Assembly: GCA_947483545.1 (NCBI GenBank)
Contig: CANKNP010000018.1
Span: 1-28,213 of the forward strand
Direction of reading: 5' to 3'
Length of the DNA stretch: 28,213 bases
DNA from: Deltaproteobacteria bacterium
GTDB taxonomy: Bacteria; Myxococcota; UBA796; SXON01
Part shown: one piece after another, positions 1-7,399 of the stretch
Numbering within the stretch: position 1 is the first letter of the stretch
Layout: every line of letters begins with the position of its first letter
Program-made: the position numbers and the translations under genes
The notes under the pieces: model-generated
Databases searched by the model: none
What the model saw: only the letters and a program-made list of their open reading frames with translations
Told to the model about the DNA's origin: nothing

Positions 1-933
1 CGCCAATGGAAGTCGGAGATCCTCGAGCGCACGACGCTGACCGAGGACCAGATCGCCGAGTACTCGGGCGAGACGAAGGACATCCGCCCGGTCACACTCG
101 CGACCTACCAGATCATCACGTTCCGCAAGTCGAAGAACGACATCTTCATTCACTTCGGCATCTTTGACCGGGAGAACTGGGGCCTCGTGATCTACGACGA
201 GGTGCATCTGCTCCCAGCACCTGTCTTCCGGGCCGTCGCGCATCTTCAGGCCCGCCGCCGGCTGGGTCTGACCGCCACGCTGGTGCGCGAAGATGGGAAA
301 GAGGAGGACGTGTTCTCGCTCATCGGGCCGAAGCGCTTTGACGTTCCCTGGAAGGATCTCGAGCACCAGGGCTGGATCGCGGCGGCGTCCTGCACCGAGA
401 TCCGGTGCGGCTTCACGGACGAGGACCGGCTCCGCTACGCGACGGCCGACGACCGGGAGAAGTTCCGGGTCGCGAGCTGCAACGCGATGAAGACCCCGAT
501 CATCGAGCGCCTGCTCGCCCAGCACGAGGGCGACCGCGTGCTGATCCTCGGCATGTACATCGACCAGTTGGAGTTCATGGCCCACAAGCTGAAGCTCCCG
601 ATCATCGACGGGCGCACGCCCCAGAAGCAGCGGGATGAGCTGTTCGACCGGTTCCGGAGGGGCATCGACAAGGTGCTCGTCATCTCGAAGGTGGGGAACT
701 TCTCGGTGGACTTGCCGGACGCGAACGTGGCGATCCAGATCAGCGGCACGTGGGGCAGCCGCCAGGAAGAGGCACAGCGACTCGGCCGCATCCTGCGGCC
801 GAAGGCGGGCAACAACAAGGCCAGCTTCTACACGATCATCACCCGGGACACGATTGAGCAGACCTACGGGGAGCGTCGCCAGTTGTTCCTGACCGAGCAG
901 GGCTACGCCTACCGGATCGAGAGCGCGGCGTGA
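1..933 (+). CDS. XPB/Ssl2-type DNA helicase, 5' end outside window
   Basis: The frame is open from base 1, so only the C-terminal ~310 residues are visible. It encodes a superfamily 2 3'-5' DNA helicase of the XPB/Ssl2 family, known for ATP-dependent DNA unwinding in repair. Counting from base 1, the Walker B box is DEVH (about residues 66-69), the XPB-specific form of DEAD/DEAH. It is followed by GLTATLVRED and by an IGPK...W.DL...GWIA block typical of XPB. The second RecA fold ends with motif VI, QRLGRILRP (near 259-267). The gene stops at 931-933 and overlaps the start of the 73-aa gene by 4 nt, so the two are probably co-translated. The Walker A part lies upstream of the window. The family assignment is firm; the cellular role in this organism is inference. 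Confidence 0.93.
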   Translation, partial: RQWKSEILERTTLTEDQIAEYSGETKDIRPVTLATYQIITFRKSKNDIFIHFGIFDRENWGLVIYDEVHLLPAPVFRAVAHLQARRRLGLTATLVREDGKEEDVFSLIGPKRFDVPWKDLEHQGWIAAASCTEIRCGFTDEDRLRYATADDREKFRVASCNAMKTPIIERLLAQHEGDRVLILGMYIDQLEFMAHKLKLPIIDGRTPQKQRDELFDRFRRGIDKVLVISKVGNFSVDLPDANVAIQISGTWGSRQEEAQRLGRILRPKAGNNKASFYTIITRDTIEQTYGERRQLFLTEQGYAYRIESAA

Positions 934-1151
934 GCGATCCGGGCATCATCGTTCACAAGAACGTCGCGGTGCTGCGGGTGAGCGACGCCGAAGCCTTGCG
1001 GGAGATGGCGCTGCTCGTGTCCATCGAAGACTTCATCATCGGGCGCATCTCGGAGACAGAGCTGGTGGTGGACCCCACGCGGGTGAAAGCGCTGGTCGAA
1101 CTTCTGGAGTCCCGCGGCCTCGCGCCGTTGGTGCGGCGGATCGGGGAGTAG
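930..1151 (+). CDS. Small 73-aa protein coupled to XPB helicase
   Basis: It starts with GTG at 930, and GTGA overlaps the helicase stop, so it is probably translated by the same ribosomes. It is a 73-aa soluble protein with no signal peptide or membrane helix. The sequence alternates hydrophobic beta-like stretches (HKNVAVLRV) with helical parts (ALREMALLVSIEDFI, RVKALVELLESRG). I do not recognise a named domain. Some bacterial XPB systems have helicase-associated domains encoded on the same or an adjacent chain. The position suggests an accessory or detached domain of the helicase, but that is inference from coupling only. Confidence 0.7.
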   Translation: MSDPGIIVHKNVAVLRVSDAEALREMALLVSIEDFIIGRISETELVVDPTRVKALVELLESRGLAPLVRRIGE

Positions 1152-1170
1152 CCGCCCGCTCGCCGGGGAC

Positions 1171-1713
1171 TCACTCCTCCCCTTCCTCCTCGACCTCCGG
1201 CTTCGGGATCCGAATGGGCGGGCCGAACCGTCGAAACTCCGGCAAGAAGGCCAGCGACTTCGGGTCCGCAAGGTCCACGTAGAGCACGCCGTCGAGGTGG
1301 TCGCACTCGTGCTGCACGATGCGGGCCGGCCAACCGTGGGCTTCAAACGCCAGGGGTTTGCCATGCCGGTTCAAGGCATCCACGCGAATGTGGAGGAACC
1401 GCGAGACCTTGCCGCGCAGGTTCGGCACCGACAGGCAGCCCTCATAGCCATCGCGCCGGGCGTCGTTCAACGGCGTGATGACAGGGTTGACCAGGAACAT
1501 GGGATCGCCGCCGTCGATGCTGAAGACGACGACACGAACGCTCTCGTAGACCTGTGGCGCCGCGAGCCCGGTGCCGTCGTGCTCGATCATGCTCTCGAGC
1601 AGATCGTCGCAGAACCGCTGAAACGCCTTGGAGTGAATGCCCTCGGCAGAGACGGGCTCAGCCACCTGCCGGAGGACGGGGTTGCCCATGCGGGCCACGT
1701 GAAGGACAGCCAT
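1171..1713 (-). CDS. def: Peptide deformylase
   Basis: This Fe/Zn metalloenzyme removes the N-formyl group from nascent proteins at the ribosome. All three family motifs are present in the 180-aa product: GTGLAAPQ (residues 47-54), EGCLS (91-95, metal ligand Cys93) and HECDHLDG (135-142, ligands His135 and His139 with catalytic Glu136). The N-terminus MAVLHVARMGNPVLR matches the usual start of the family, so I chose the ATG at 1713. A GTG at 1788 would add 25 atypical residues and abut the divergent ferredoxin start. The C-terminus is a short acidic tail (EVEEEGEE). The gene converges on the XPB unit, and no other translation gene is adjacent. Confidence 0.95.
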   Translation of the reverse strand: MAVLHVARMGNPVLRQVAEPVSAEGIHSKAFQRFCDDLLESMIEHDGTGLAAPQVYESVRVVVFSIDGGDPMFLVNPVITPLNDARRDGYEGCLSVPNLRGKVSRFLHIRVDALNRHGKPLAFEAHGWPARIVQHECDHLDGVLYVDLADPKSLAFLPEFRRFGPPIRIPKPEVEEEGEE

Positions 1714-1727
1714 GCCGGTTGCTGTAA

Positions 1728-1741
1728 GCAAGCTCGCTTGC
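1728..1741. promoter_or_regulatory. Short palindrome in def/ferredoxin divergent spacer
   Basis: GCAAGC-TC-GCTTGC is a perfect 6-bp inverted repeat with a 2-nt centre. It lies in the 75-bp spacer between the divergent starts of the deformylase (1713, -) and the ferredoxin (1789, +). It could be a small operator, but 6-bp arms are short for a GC-rich genome. Confidence in any function is low. Confidence 0.2.
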
Positions 1742-1788
1742 GCGCGCACGGGGGGAAGGGATACCGTGACGCTCCTTTTGGAGTTCAC

Positions 1789-2049
1789 GTGGCAGACTGG
1801 AAGAATCGCTGGGAAGACAACTCGGGCGGCACCGCCGTGGTTTCTGGCAAGAAGGTCGGCTTCTTCGTGGACAAGGAGTGCATCCTCTGCTCCGTGTGCT
1901 CAGACGCCGCTCCGAGCAACTTCCGCATGTCGGACGCTGAAGATCACGACATCTGCTTCAAGCAGCCCGAAGACGATGAAGAGCTGTCCCAGTGCTACGA
2001 GGCCATGGAGAATTGCCCGGTCGAGGCGATCGGCGACGGCGGGAGCTGA
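1789..2049 (+). CDS. 4Fe-4S single-cluster ferredoxin
   Basis: An 86-aa cytoplasmic electron carrier. Three closely spaced cysteines in CILCSVC are followed much later by CPVEAI, the Cx2Cx2C...CP arrangement that binds one [4Fe-4S] cluster. One further Cys (in QCYEAMENC) could form a disulfide, as in some thermophile ferredoxins of this class. The protein is strongly acidic, typical of ferredoxins. I chose the GTG at 1789 because GGAG sits 5 nt upstream (1780-1783) and the frame before it has no ferredoxin character. It is divergent from def and converges on the RluA gene. No redox partner is adjacent, so the acceptor enzyme is unknown. Confidence 0.9.
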   Translation: MADWKNRWEDNSGGTAVVSGKKVGFFVDKECILCSVCSDAAPSNFRMSDAEDHDICFKQPEDDEELSQCYEAMENCPVEAIGDGGS

Positions 2050-2056
2050 AGGGGCG

Positions 2057-3076
2057 CTACCCGACGGCCCACCCCACCGCTCCCCCATCGCACACCGCCC
2101 GCATGTCGGCGGCGAGCGGTGCCGTGACCTTCAGCGTCTGGCCGGTGAACGGATGCGGGAAAGCGATGGAGCGGGCGTGCAAGCAGTGTCGTGGGAACCG
2201 CAGCGCGGCGCGCACCCGCTCGGTCGGGCCTTGCCGCAGCGCCTCCAAAAACACGTCGTCGGGCTGTCCGTAGAGCTTGTCGCCCAGGATGGGGAAGCCG
2301 AGGCACTCCAGGTGCGCGCGGATCTGGTGGGTGCGGCCGGTCTTGGGGTAGCACTCGACCAGGGTGAAATCCGGGAGCCGCTGAAGCACTAAAAAGCCCG
2401 TCATCGCGGGGGCGCCATCGACCAGCTCGCCTTGTCGAAGCTCCACAGTTTCCGCTTTCCCGAGGAGCACCGTGGTCTCCGACTTCGGGTGAAGCGTGCC
2501 GAGCGGGGCCTCGCACGTGGCCTCCTCCCAGGGCGGGGAGCCGTAGACGATCGCCTGGTAGGTCTTGCTGACGAACCGATCCTGGAAAAGATCCCGCATC
2601 CGGCGGTTGGCCTCGATGGATTTGACGAGGATCACGACCCCCGAGGTCTCCCGATCCAGGCGATGCGCGATGTCGATCTCGAGCCCGGGCCACGCCTGGC
2701 GCGCGAGACCCACCACGCTGTAGCTCCAGCGCTGTCCGACGGCGTGCATGAGGAGGCCCGCGGGCTTGTCGAGCGCGACGAGGTGTTCGTCCTCATAGAG
2801 CACCGGCGGCAAGGGGGGTGGGGCGCCTTCGGGGGCGATCCCTGGGACGAAGATCCGCAGGACCTCCCCTTCGCCGATGGTGCTCGACGCTTTCAGGATC
2901 CGCCGATCCGACCTCACCAGCCCCTCGCGGATCCAGCGCGCGAACTGGGCGCGGGACCAGTCTGAGAACCGGAGGGCCAGATAGGCGTCGATGCGCCGCC
3001 CCGTGCCCCGCGGCCCCACGATGAGCACGCGGTGCGGCTCGCTCAAGTCGGGCGGGGCGACGAGACGAGGGGACAA
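2057..3076 (-). CDS. RluA-family RNA pseudouridine synthase with S4 domain
   Basis: Isomerises uridine to pseudouridine in RNA, most likely rRNA. The 339-aa product has an N-terminal S4 RNA-binding domain (about residues 29-78: RRIDAYLALRF...SRAQFARWIREG). The catalytic domain follows, with the signature HRLDRETSG and catalytic Asp141. Further family blocks are LDKPAGL (102-108), KTYQAIV, GRTHQIRAHL and GFPILGDKLYG. The start is a TTG at 3076 with GGAG 8 nt upstream on the minus strand; the nearby ATG is out of frame. Length and order fit RluC/RluD-type enzymes, but the target site cannot be read from sequence. The gene is divergent from the membrane protein/pseudokinase unit, and its 3' end lies 7 bp from the ferredoxin stop. 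Confidence 0.93.
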   Translation of the reverse strand: MSPRLVAPPDLSEPHRVLIVGPRGTGRRIDAYLALRFSDWSRAQFARWIREGLVRSDRRILKASSTIGEGEVLRIFVPGIAPEGAPPPLPPVLYEDEHLVALDKPAGLLMHAVGQRWSYSVVGLARQAWPGLEIDIAHRLDRETSGVVILVKSIEANRRMRDLFQDRFVSKTYQAIVYGSPPWEEATCEAPLGTLHPKSETTVLLGKAETVELRQGELVDGAPAMTGFLVLQRLPDFTLVECYPKTGRTHQIRAHLECLGFPILGDKLYGQPDDVFLEALRQGPTERVRAALRFPRHCLHARSIAFPHPFTGQTLKVTAPLAADMRAVCDGGAVGWAVG

Positions 3077-3149
3077 CGTGCATACTCCGCGAGCGCGTCG
3101 CTATCATCGCCGGGGCTGGGTTACCCTCCGCGTTCAGGTTCCGGAGAAG

Positions 3150-3356
3150 ATGGGCTTCCGTCCGATGAAGGTGCTCGCCCTCGCATGGTTGCTCGTCGCA
3201 GCCGGGCTCTTGGTGTTGGTCGGACCCTCGCTCGGCTGGCGAGGCTGGATCTGGCTTGGCGCCCACACGCTCTTGTGTCTCGTCGGCGCGGGCTGGGAGC
3301 TCGGGGGCGACCGGATCGAGCGCGCCATCGACCGTCGGCTGGCGGGGGGCACATGA
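3150..3356 (+). CDS. Small two-helix membrane protein, first gene of pseudokinase unit
   Basis: A 68-aa protein with two hydrophobic segments separated by a short turn: [17 protein letters not shown] (about residues 9-25) and WIWLGAHTLLCLVGAGW (about 32-48). A charged C-terminus follows (GDRIERAIDRRLAGG). It probably spans the inner membrane as a hairpin with both ends in the cytoplasm. The ATG at 3150 has GGAG close upstream (3143-3146); a second ATG at 3165 is possible. Its stop overlaps the pseudokinase start in ATGA (3353-3356), so the two are probably made together. I do not recognise the family. A role as a membrane partner of the pseudokinase is inference from coupling. Confidence 0.72.
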   Translation: MGFRPMKVLALAWLLVAAGLLVLVGPSLGWRGWIWLGAHTLLCLVGAGWELGGDRIERAIDRRLAGGT

Positions 3357-4963
3357 GCCGCCAGCAGGGTGCGCCCGTTGATCTTGCGCCTCCGGTACTG
3401 GAGCCGGGCGCCACCGTCGGCCGATTCAAGGTGATGGAGCAGCTCGGCGCGGGGCGGTGGGGTGCGCTGTACAAAGTGCGCAACACGTCGCTTCAAACCT
3501 ACCATGTTCTCCGCATGCCGGACGATCTCGACGAGGACTACCGGAGCACGCTGCGCGAGGAGTTCCGGGTCCAGAAGTTCCTTTTCCACCCGAACCTCGT
3601 CACGATGACGGAGATCGTAGAGGAGGGGGCAGCCTTCGGTATCGTCAACGATTTTGTCGATGGGACCAACCTTCGAGACGTGCTGGCGGACGGCTCGGGG
3701 ATGGAGCTGGCCGAGGCCCTGCCGCTCTTCGAGCAGATCCTTGGGGCCGTGCAGACCGCCCACAAGAACGGGCTCGTCCACCAATCGCTCGTCCCGGGCG
3801 ATGTGCTGCTCGCCGTTCACGAAAAGGGGGTGACCGCGCGGGTCGCTGAGTTCGGCCTCTGGCGGGCGCTCTCCTGCGTGGTGGACGAAGACCCGGCGAG
3901 GGCCCGGTACTCCGCACCGGAGCTCTTCGACCCGAACGCGCCCCTCGACAAGCGGAGCGACATCTTCTCGCTCGGCTGCATCCTGTACGAGATGTTGGCG
4001 GGTGCGCCGCCCTTCCTGGACCGGGCGGGGCTGACCAGCGATGGACGCCCAGACTACGAGCCGCTCGCGACGCGCGTGGCGGGCTGTCCGCTGGAGATCG
4101 CCGCGGTCGTCGAACGAGCGCTGGAGCTCAACCCCGATGACCGCTACCCGGACGTCGCAGCCTTCGCGCGGGTGCTGCTCGATGAGGAGGAGGCGGAGCC
4201 GCCGCCGCGGCGTGTCCGGGAGGTGATCTCGGTCACCCCCGAACCGCCGCCGCCGGCCGCGCCGGTTCGCGAGGCCTCGGCCGTCCAGGCACCGGCCGAG
4301 GGGTCGGACGGGTTCGAGAAGACGGACCCCTCGGGGCTCCCGGTCGTCGTCGAGCCGAAGGCGCCAGCGGTTGCCGCGAAGCCTGCGCCGCCACCCGCCG
4401 CACCGGCTCCGCCCCGGCCGCCGAAGCCCAAGGCCGAGCGGGCCCCGGGTGAGCCGGATCCCGCCGTGCAGGCGGTGAAGTGGGTGGTGTTCTACGTCCT
4501 GCTTCCGGTTTGTGTCATCGGCGCGGTGCTGCTTGGGGGGGCTTGGTTGGAGGCCCCGGGCTTGCGGTCCGCCCGCGCGGATCTCGGCCGCGCGCAACAT
4601 GCCGTGCCCCGGGACATCGCCGAACAGGTAGACGCCGCCAGCAAGATCATCGGATGGGGGGCAAACGCCACGCCGATCCAGGCGGCGGTCGATGAGGCTC
4701 GCTCGGCGCGCGGCCTGGCAGCCCAGCTGGAGGCTGAGCAGAAGCTGTGCGCGGTATTGCAGCGGGAGTTGAAGCTGATGCGGGCCCCGCCACTGCCCGA
4801 AGATGAGCTTGCGCGCCGGGAGATCGAGCGGATGCTGAACACGGACCACGACCGGATCCAGGCCCACAAAGCCGCCCTCGCTGCGGTCGACCTTGCAGAA
4901 GGCAGCGTGTTCGCCCCCGTGGCCGATGCCCTGGGGCTGGCTGGGGCGCCCGCGTCGCGATGA
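3353..4963 (+). CDS. Membrane-anchored Ser/Thr-kinase-fold protein, predicted pseudokinase
   Basis: The 536-aa product has a PknB/Hanks-type kinase fold (about residues 23-278), a Pro/Ala-rich linker (282-370), one membrane helix (about 376-398) and a ~135-aa helical, probably periplasmic C-terminus. Fold landmarks are intact: the glycine loop LGAGRWG (31-37), SAPEL (187-191) and DIFSLGCILYEMLAG (203-217). Catalytic positions are not. The beta3 lysine motif reads YHVLRMP. HRDLKPxN is HQSLVPGD (143-150), so the catalytic Asp is Ser145, Lys is Val147 and Asn is Asp150. DFG is EFG (166-168). It should therefore bind or scaffold rather than phosphorylate; loss of activity is inferred from known kinase chemistry. 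The start ATG at 3353 overlaps the upstream gene in ATGA. The stop overlaps the downstream dikinase in the same way, so all three are translationally coupled. Confidence 0.9.
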   Translation: MSRQQGAPVDLAPPVLEPGATVGRFKVMEQLGAGRWGALYKVRNTSLQTYHVLRMPDDLDEDYRSTLREEFRVQKFLFHPNLVTMTEIVEEGAAFGIVNDFVDGTNLRDVLADGSGMELAEALPLFEQILGAVQTAHKNGLVHQSLVPGDVLLAVHEKGVTARVAEFGLWRALSCVVDEDPARARYSAPELFDPNAPLDKRSDIFSLGCILYEMLAGAPPFLDRAGLTSDGRPDYEPLATRVAGCPLEIAAVVERALELNPDDRYPDVAAFARVLLDEEEAEPPPRRVREVISVTPEPPPPAAPVREASAVQAPAEGSDGFEKTDPSGLPVVVEPKAPAVAAKPAPPPAAPAPPRPPKPKAERAPGEPDPAVQAVKWVVFYVLLPVCVIGAVLLGGAWLEAPGLRSARADLGRAQHAVPRDIAEQVDAASKIIGWGANATPIQAAVDEARSARGLAAQLEAEQKLCAVLQRELKLMRAPPLPEDELARREIERMLNTDHDRIQAHKAALAAVDLAEGSVFAPVADALGLAGAPASR

Positions 4964-7266
4964 TCCTTCCGTTGCTCGTCGCGGACCGCGGCGAGCCTCG
5001 CGGGATCGGCGGCAAGGCGGGGGCGCTGGCGGAGCTGGCGCGCACGGGGCTCCCGGTCCCCCCCGCCTGGGTCGTACCTCGGAGCGCCTTCGCCGCCTTC
5101 TTGTTGGAGAACCAGCTCGTGGCAGGCACGCCGAACCTGGCCGAGCGGGTCCGCACCGGACGATTTCCGTTTCCGCTGGCCAGCCCAGCGCCCTTCGTGG
5201 CGGTGCGCTCGAGCGGCCACGACGAGGACCGTGCGGAGGGGGCGAACGCTGGACGCTACGCGACGGTGCTCGGCGTTACGCCCGTACAGTTCTCGGATGC
5301 TGTACGAGAGGTCTGGGCGAGTTGGGTCGCGGCTCGGCGGGAGGGGGAGCCCCTCGACGGCATGACGGTGTTGGTCCAGGAGATGGTGGACGCGCGGGTC
5401 GCCGGGGTGTTGTTCACCACGAACCCGGTGAGCGGGAGCTGGGCGGAGATGGTGGTGGAGGCCGTCTGGGGGCTCGGCGAGCCGCTCGTGAGCGGGAAGA
5501 TGGTGCCCGATCGATACATGTTGAGCCGTCTCCGCGCGGTCGGCACGCGCGCGGCGCCCGTTGTTGTGCAGGAGGACGTGCGAACCCAGGAGAGCGAGCT
5601 CGTGCTGGACCAGCACCGCCTCGTCACTCGCCAGACGGCCGCGCCCCACGCACGCAAGCTCGCACGCGAGGACCTTGTCGCGCTCGGGGAGCTGGGCTTG
5701 CGCGTCGAGCGGCTGCGCGGGACCCCGCAGGACATCGAATGGGTGCAGGACCGCGCCGGAAAGGTCCACCTTCTCCAGGCCCGCCCGATCACCACGCAGC
5801 GGCGTCTTCCGCGCGGCGATGCGACGCTTTGGACGCGCCGATTCATCGGCGAGCGCTTTCCCGGCGGGGTCACGCCGTTGACCTGGTCGATCGTCGGTCC
5901 GACCCTTGAGCACTTCATCGCCTACCCTGAGACGTCCAGGCGCTACCTTGGCGGGGAGCCTCCGCTCCGGGTCGTGAACGGTCACCCGTACATCAACGTC
6001 ACGGTCTTCCGGCACCTTGCCTTCAAGGCCCCCGGCGCCGCACCTCCAAGGTTCATGCTGGACTTCTTCCCTCCCGAAGAGGAGGCCGCTTGGACCCGGA
6101 GACATGCCGCCCTGCCCGATTTCGCGGTCTACGCGAGCATTTTTCAAGTCACCTTCGCCGAGCGGAGGTGGCGGCGCTTTCGCTGGAACCCGGCGACCAA
6201 TGTGCGCAGTTGGGACCAGTTCCGACAGGCCCTGCCGCCCCGGCTGGCCCGCGTGTCTGCGGAAGGCGTCTCCGAGGCCCTCGCCCAGGGCGCCGAGCTG
6301 CTCCGGGACTACGTGAAGATCCACGTCACCTCGCTCTTGTTCGCCAATATGGGGTTTGAGCTCCTCGCGCCGTGGCTCACCCTGGACCAGCGGCGGGTGG
6401 TCTTGCGGCCTTGGGGAGGGTCCCTCACACGCCGGGTCGATCAGGAGCTTCGGGAGGTTGGACGCGGCGAGCGCACGCTGGACGCTTTCCTTCTCGCGCA
6501 CGGTCACCGCTCCCGGGCGAGCTGGGAGATCTGGGCACCTCGGCTCGCGGAGGATCCCGAGGGCACCCTGCGCACCGCGCGGGATCTGGCGAACACCCGG
6601 GCGATGGATCCCGACGCCGACGCACGCGAGACCGCCGCGGTCGTCGCCACCCTCTCTCCCAGGCTCCAGCGCTTTGCGCACCTGGCCAGCGAATACCTCC
6701 GGCTCCGCGAGGAGCAACGCTACTTCCTGGACTTGATCTTCTGGACCCTCAAGTCCCGCCTGCGTGCCCACGCGCCCGCCCTCGGCCTGGACCCGGACGA
6801 CCTCCCCTGGCTCACCGCCGCCGAGCTCTGCGACCTCCCGCCCGACGCCACCCGCTTGGCCCGACAACGCCGCGCGATCCCGGCAGATCCCCACCCCGCG
6901 GACTTTCTCCGCGGTGACGCGCCCCTGCCACCTCCCGCGGGTGGGGACCGCCTTCAGGGCTTGGGCGTCTCCCCCGGCACCGTCCGCGGCACGGCGCGGA
7001 TCTTCGACACCGTCGAGGCCGCGCAAGCCCTCCGCACCGGCGAGATCGTGGTCACGCGGTCTACGGACCCTGCCTGGACGCCGCTGTTCAGCCGGGCTGG
7101 AGGGCTCGTGTTGGAGCTTGGGAGCCAGCTCTCCCACGGTGCGGTTGTCGCGCGGGAGCTGGGGCTGCCTGCGGTCGCGAACATCATCGGCGCGACGCAG
7201 GTGATCCGCGATGGAGCGGAGCTGCTGGTGGATGGGCGGGCGGGGACGGTTTGGGTGCTCCGCTAG
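4960..7266 (+). CDS. ATP-dependent dikinase of the PEP-synthase/rifampin-phosphotransferase superfamily
   Basis: The 768-aa product combines an N-terminal PPDK-type ATP-grasp domain (about residues 1-277), a helical middle domain (about 285-660) and a C-terminal swivelling phosphohistidine domain (about 667-768). The first shows IGGKAGALAEL, VAVRSS, VQEMVDARVAGVLFTTNP, VSGK..PDRY and LQARPIT. The last shows LGVSPGTVRGTARI and GSQLSHGAVVARELGLPA, with phospho-acceptor His726. ATP would donate its beta-phosphate through His to a substrate held by the middle domain. PEP synthase has His centrally and a C-terminal TIM barrel. Here His is last and no barrel exists, which is the layout of rifampin phosphotransferase. 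The substrate is unknown, and the middle domain is not clearly a rifampin site. The start overlaps the pseudokinase stop in ATGA (4960-4963). The TAG stop lies at the edge of a dispersed repeat. Confidence 0.85.
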   Translation: MILPLLVADRGEPRGIGGKAGALAELARTGLPVPPAWVVPRSAFAAFLLENQLVAGTPNLAERVRTGRFPFPLASPAPFVAVRSSGHDEDRAEGANAGRYATVLGVTPVQFSDAVREVWASWVAARREGEPLDGMTVLVQEMVDARVAGVLFTTNPVSGSWAEMVVEAVWGLGEPLVSGKMVPDRYMLSRLRAVGTRAAPVVVQEDVRTQESELVLDQHRLVTRQTAAPHARKLAREDLVALGELGLRVERLRGTPQDIEWVQDRAGKVHLLQARPITTQRRLPRGDATLWTRRFIGERFPGGVTPLTWSIVGPTLEHFIAYPETSRRYLGGEPPLRVVNGHPYINVTVFRHLAFKAPGAAPPRFMLDFFPPEEEAAWTRRHAALPDFAVYASIFQVTFAERRWRRFRWNPATNVRSWDQFRQALPPRLARVSAEGVSEALAQGAELLRDYVKIHVTSLLFANMGFELLAPWLTLDQRRVVLRPWGGSLTRRVDQELREVGRGERTLDAFLLAHGHRSRASWEIWAPRLAEDPEGTLRTARDLANTRAMDPDADARETAAVVATLSPRLQRFAHLASEYLRLREEQRYFLDLIFWTLKSRLRAHAPALGLDPDDLPWLTAAELCDLPPDATRLARQRRAIPADPHPADFLRGDAPLPPPAGGDRLQGLGVSPGTVRGTARIFDTVEAAQALRTGEIVVTRSTDPAWTPLFSRAGGLVLELGSQLSHGAVVARELGLPAVANIIGATQVIRDGAELLVDGRAGTVWVLR

Positions 7267-7389
7267 GAGCCCGGAGGGCATACCCCGGGAGCGCCGCCCG
7301 CGAGGCTCGCAGCGGGCGCCGCGGCTGCTACCGGAGCCAGAGAACTCAACGTCGCCCGGGCCCCCGGCGGGGTTACTCCCGCGTCGGGG
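7265..7389. repeat. ~125-bp intergenic direct repeat, copy A
   Basis: The 112 bp at 7278-7389 align without gaps to 8695-8806 (offset 1417), with 8 mismatches by my count (about 93% identity). A weaker match extends back to 7265, inside the dikinase stop codon. The core contains GC-rich inverted segments (GCCCGC...GCGGGC), suggesting a folded unit. It lies just downstream of the dapC-like gene, in the same orientation as copy B, which lies just upstream of that gene. Confidence 0.85.
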
Positions 7390-7399
7390 ATAGGGGGAC

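Noticed and set aside
1297..1788. N-terminal extension of the ferredoxin frame
   Set aside because: It is antisense to the deformylase and has no ferredoxin-like residues; GTG 1789 has a good ribosome site.
3134..4867. 577-codon minus-strand frame opposite the pseudokinase
   Set aside because: No domain features; its Arg-rich content mirrors the plus-strand Pro/Ala-rich gene.
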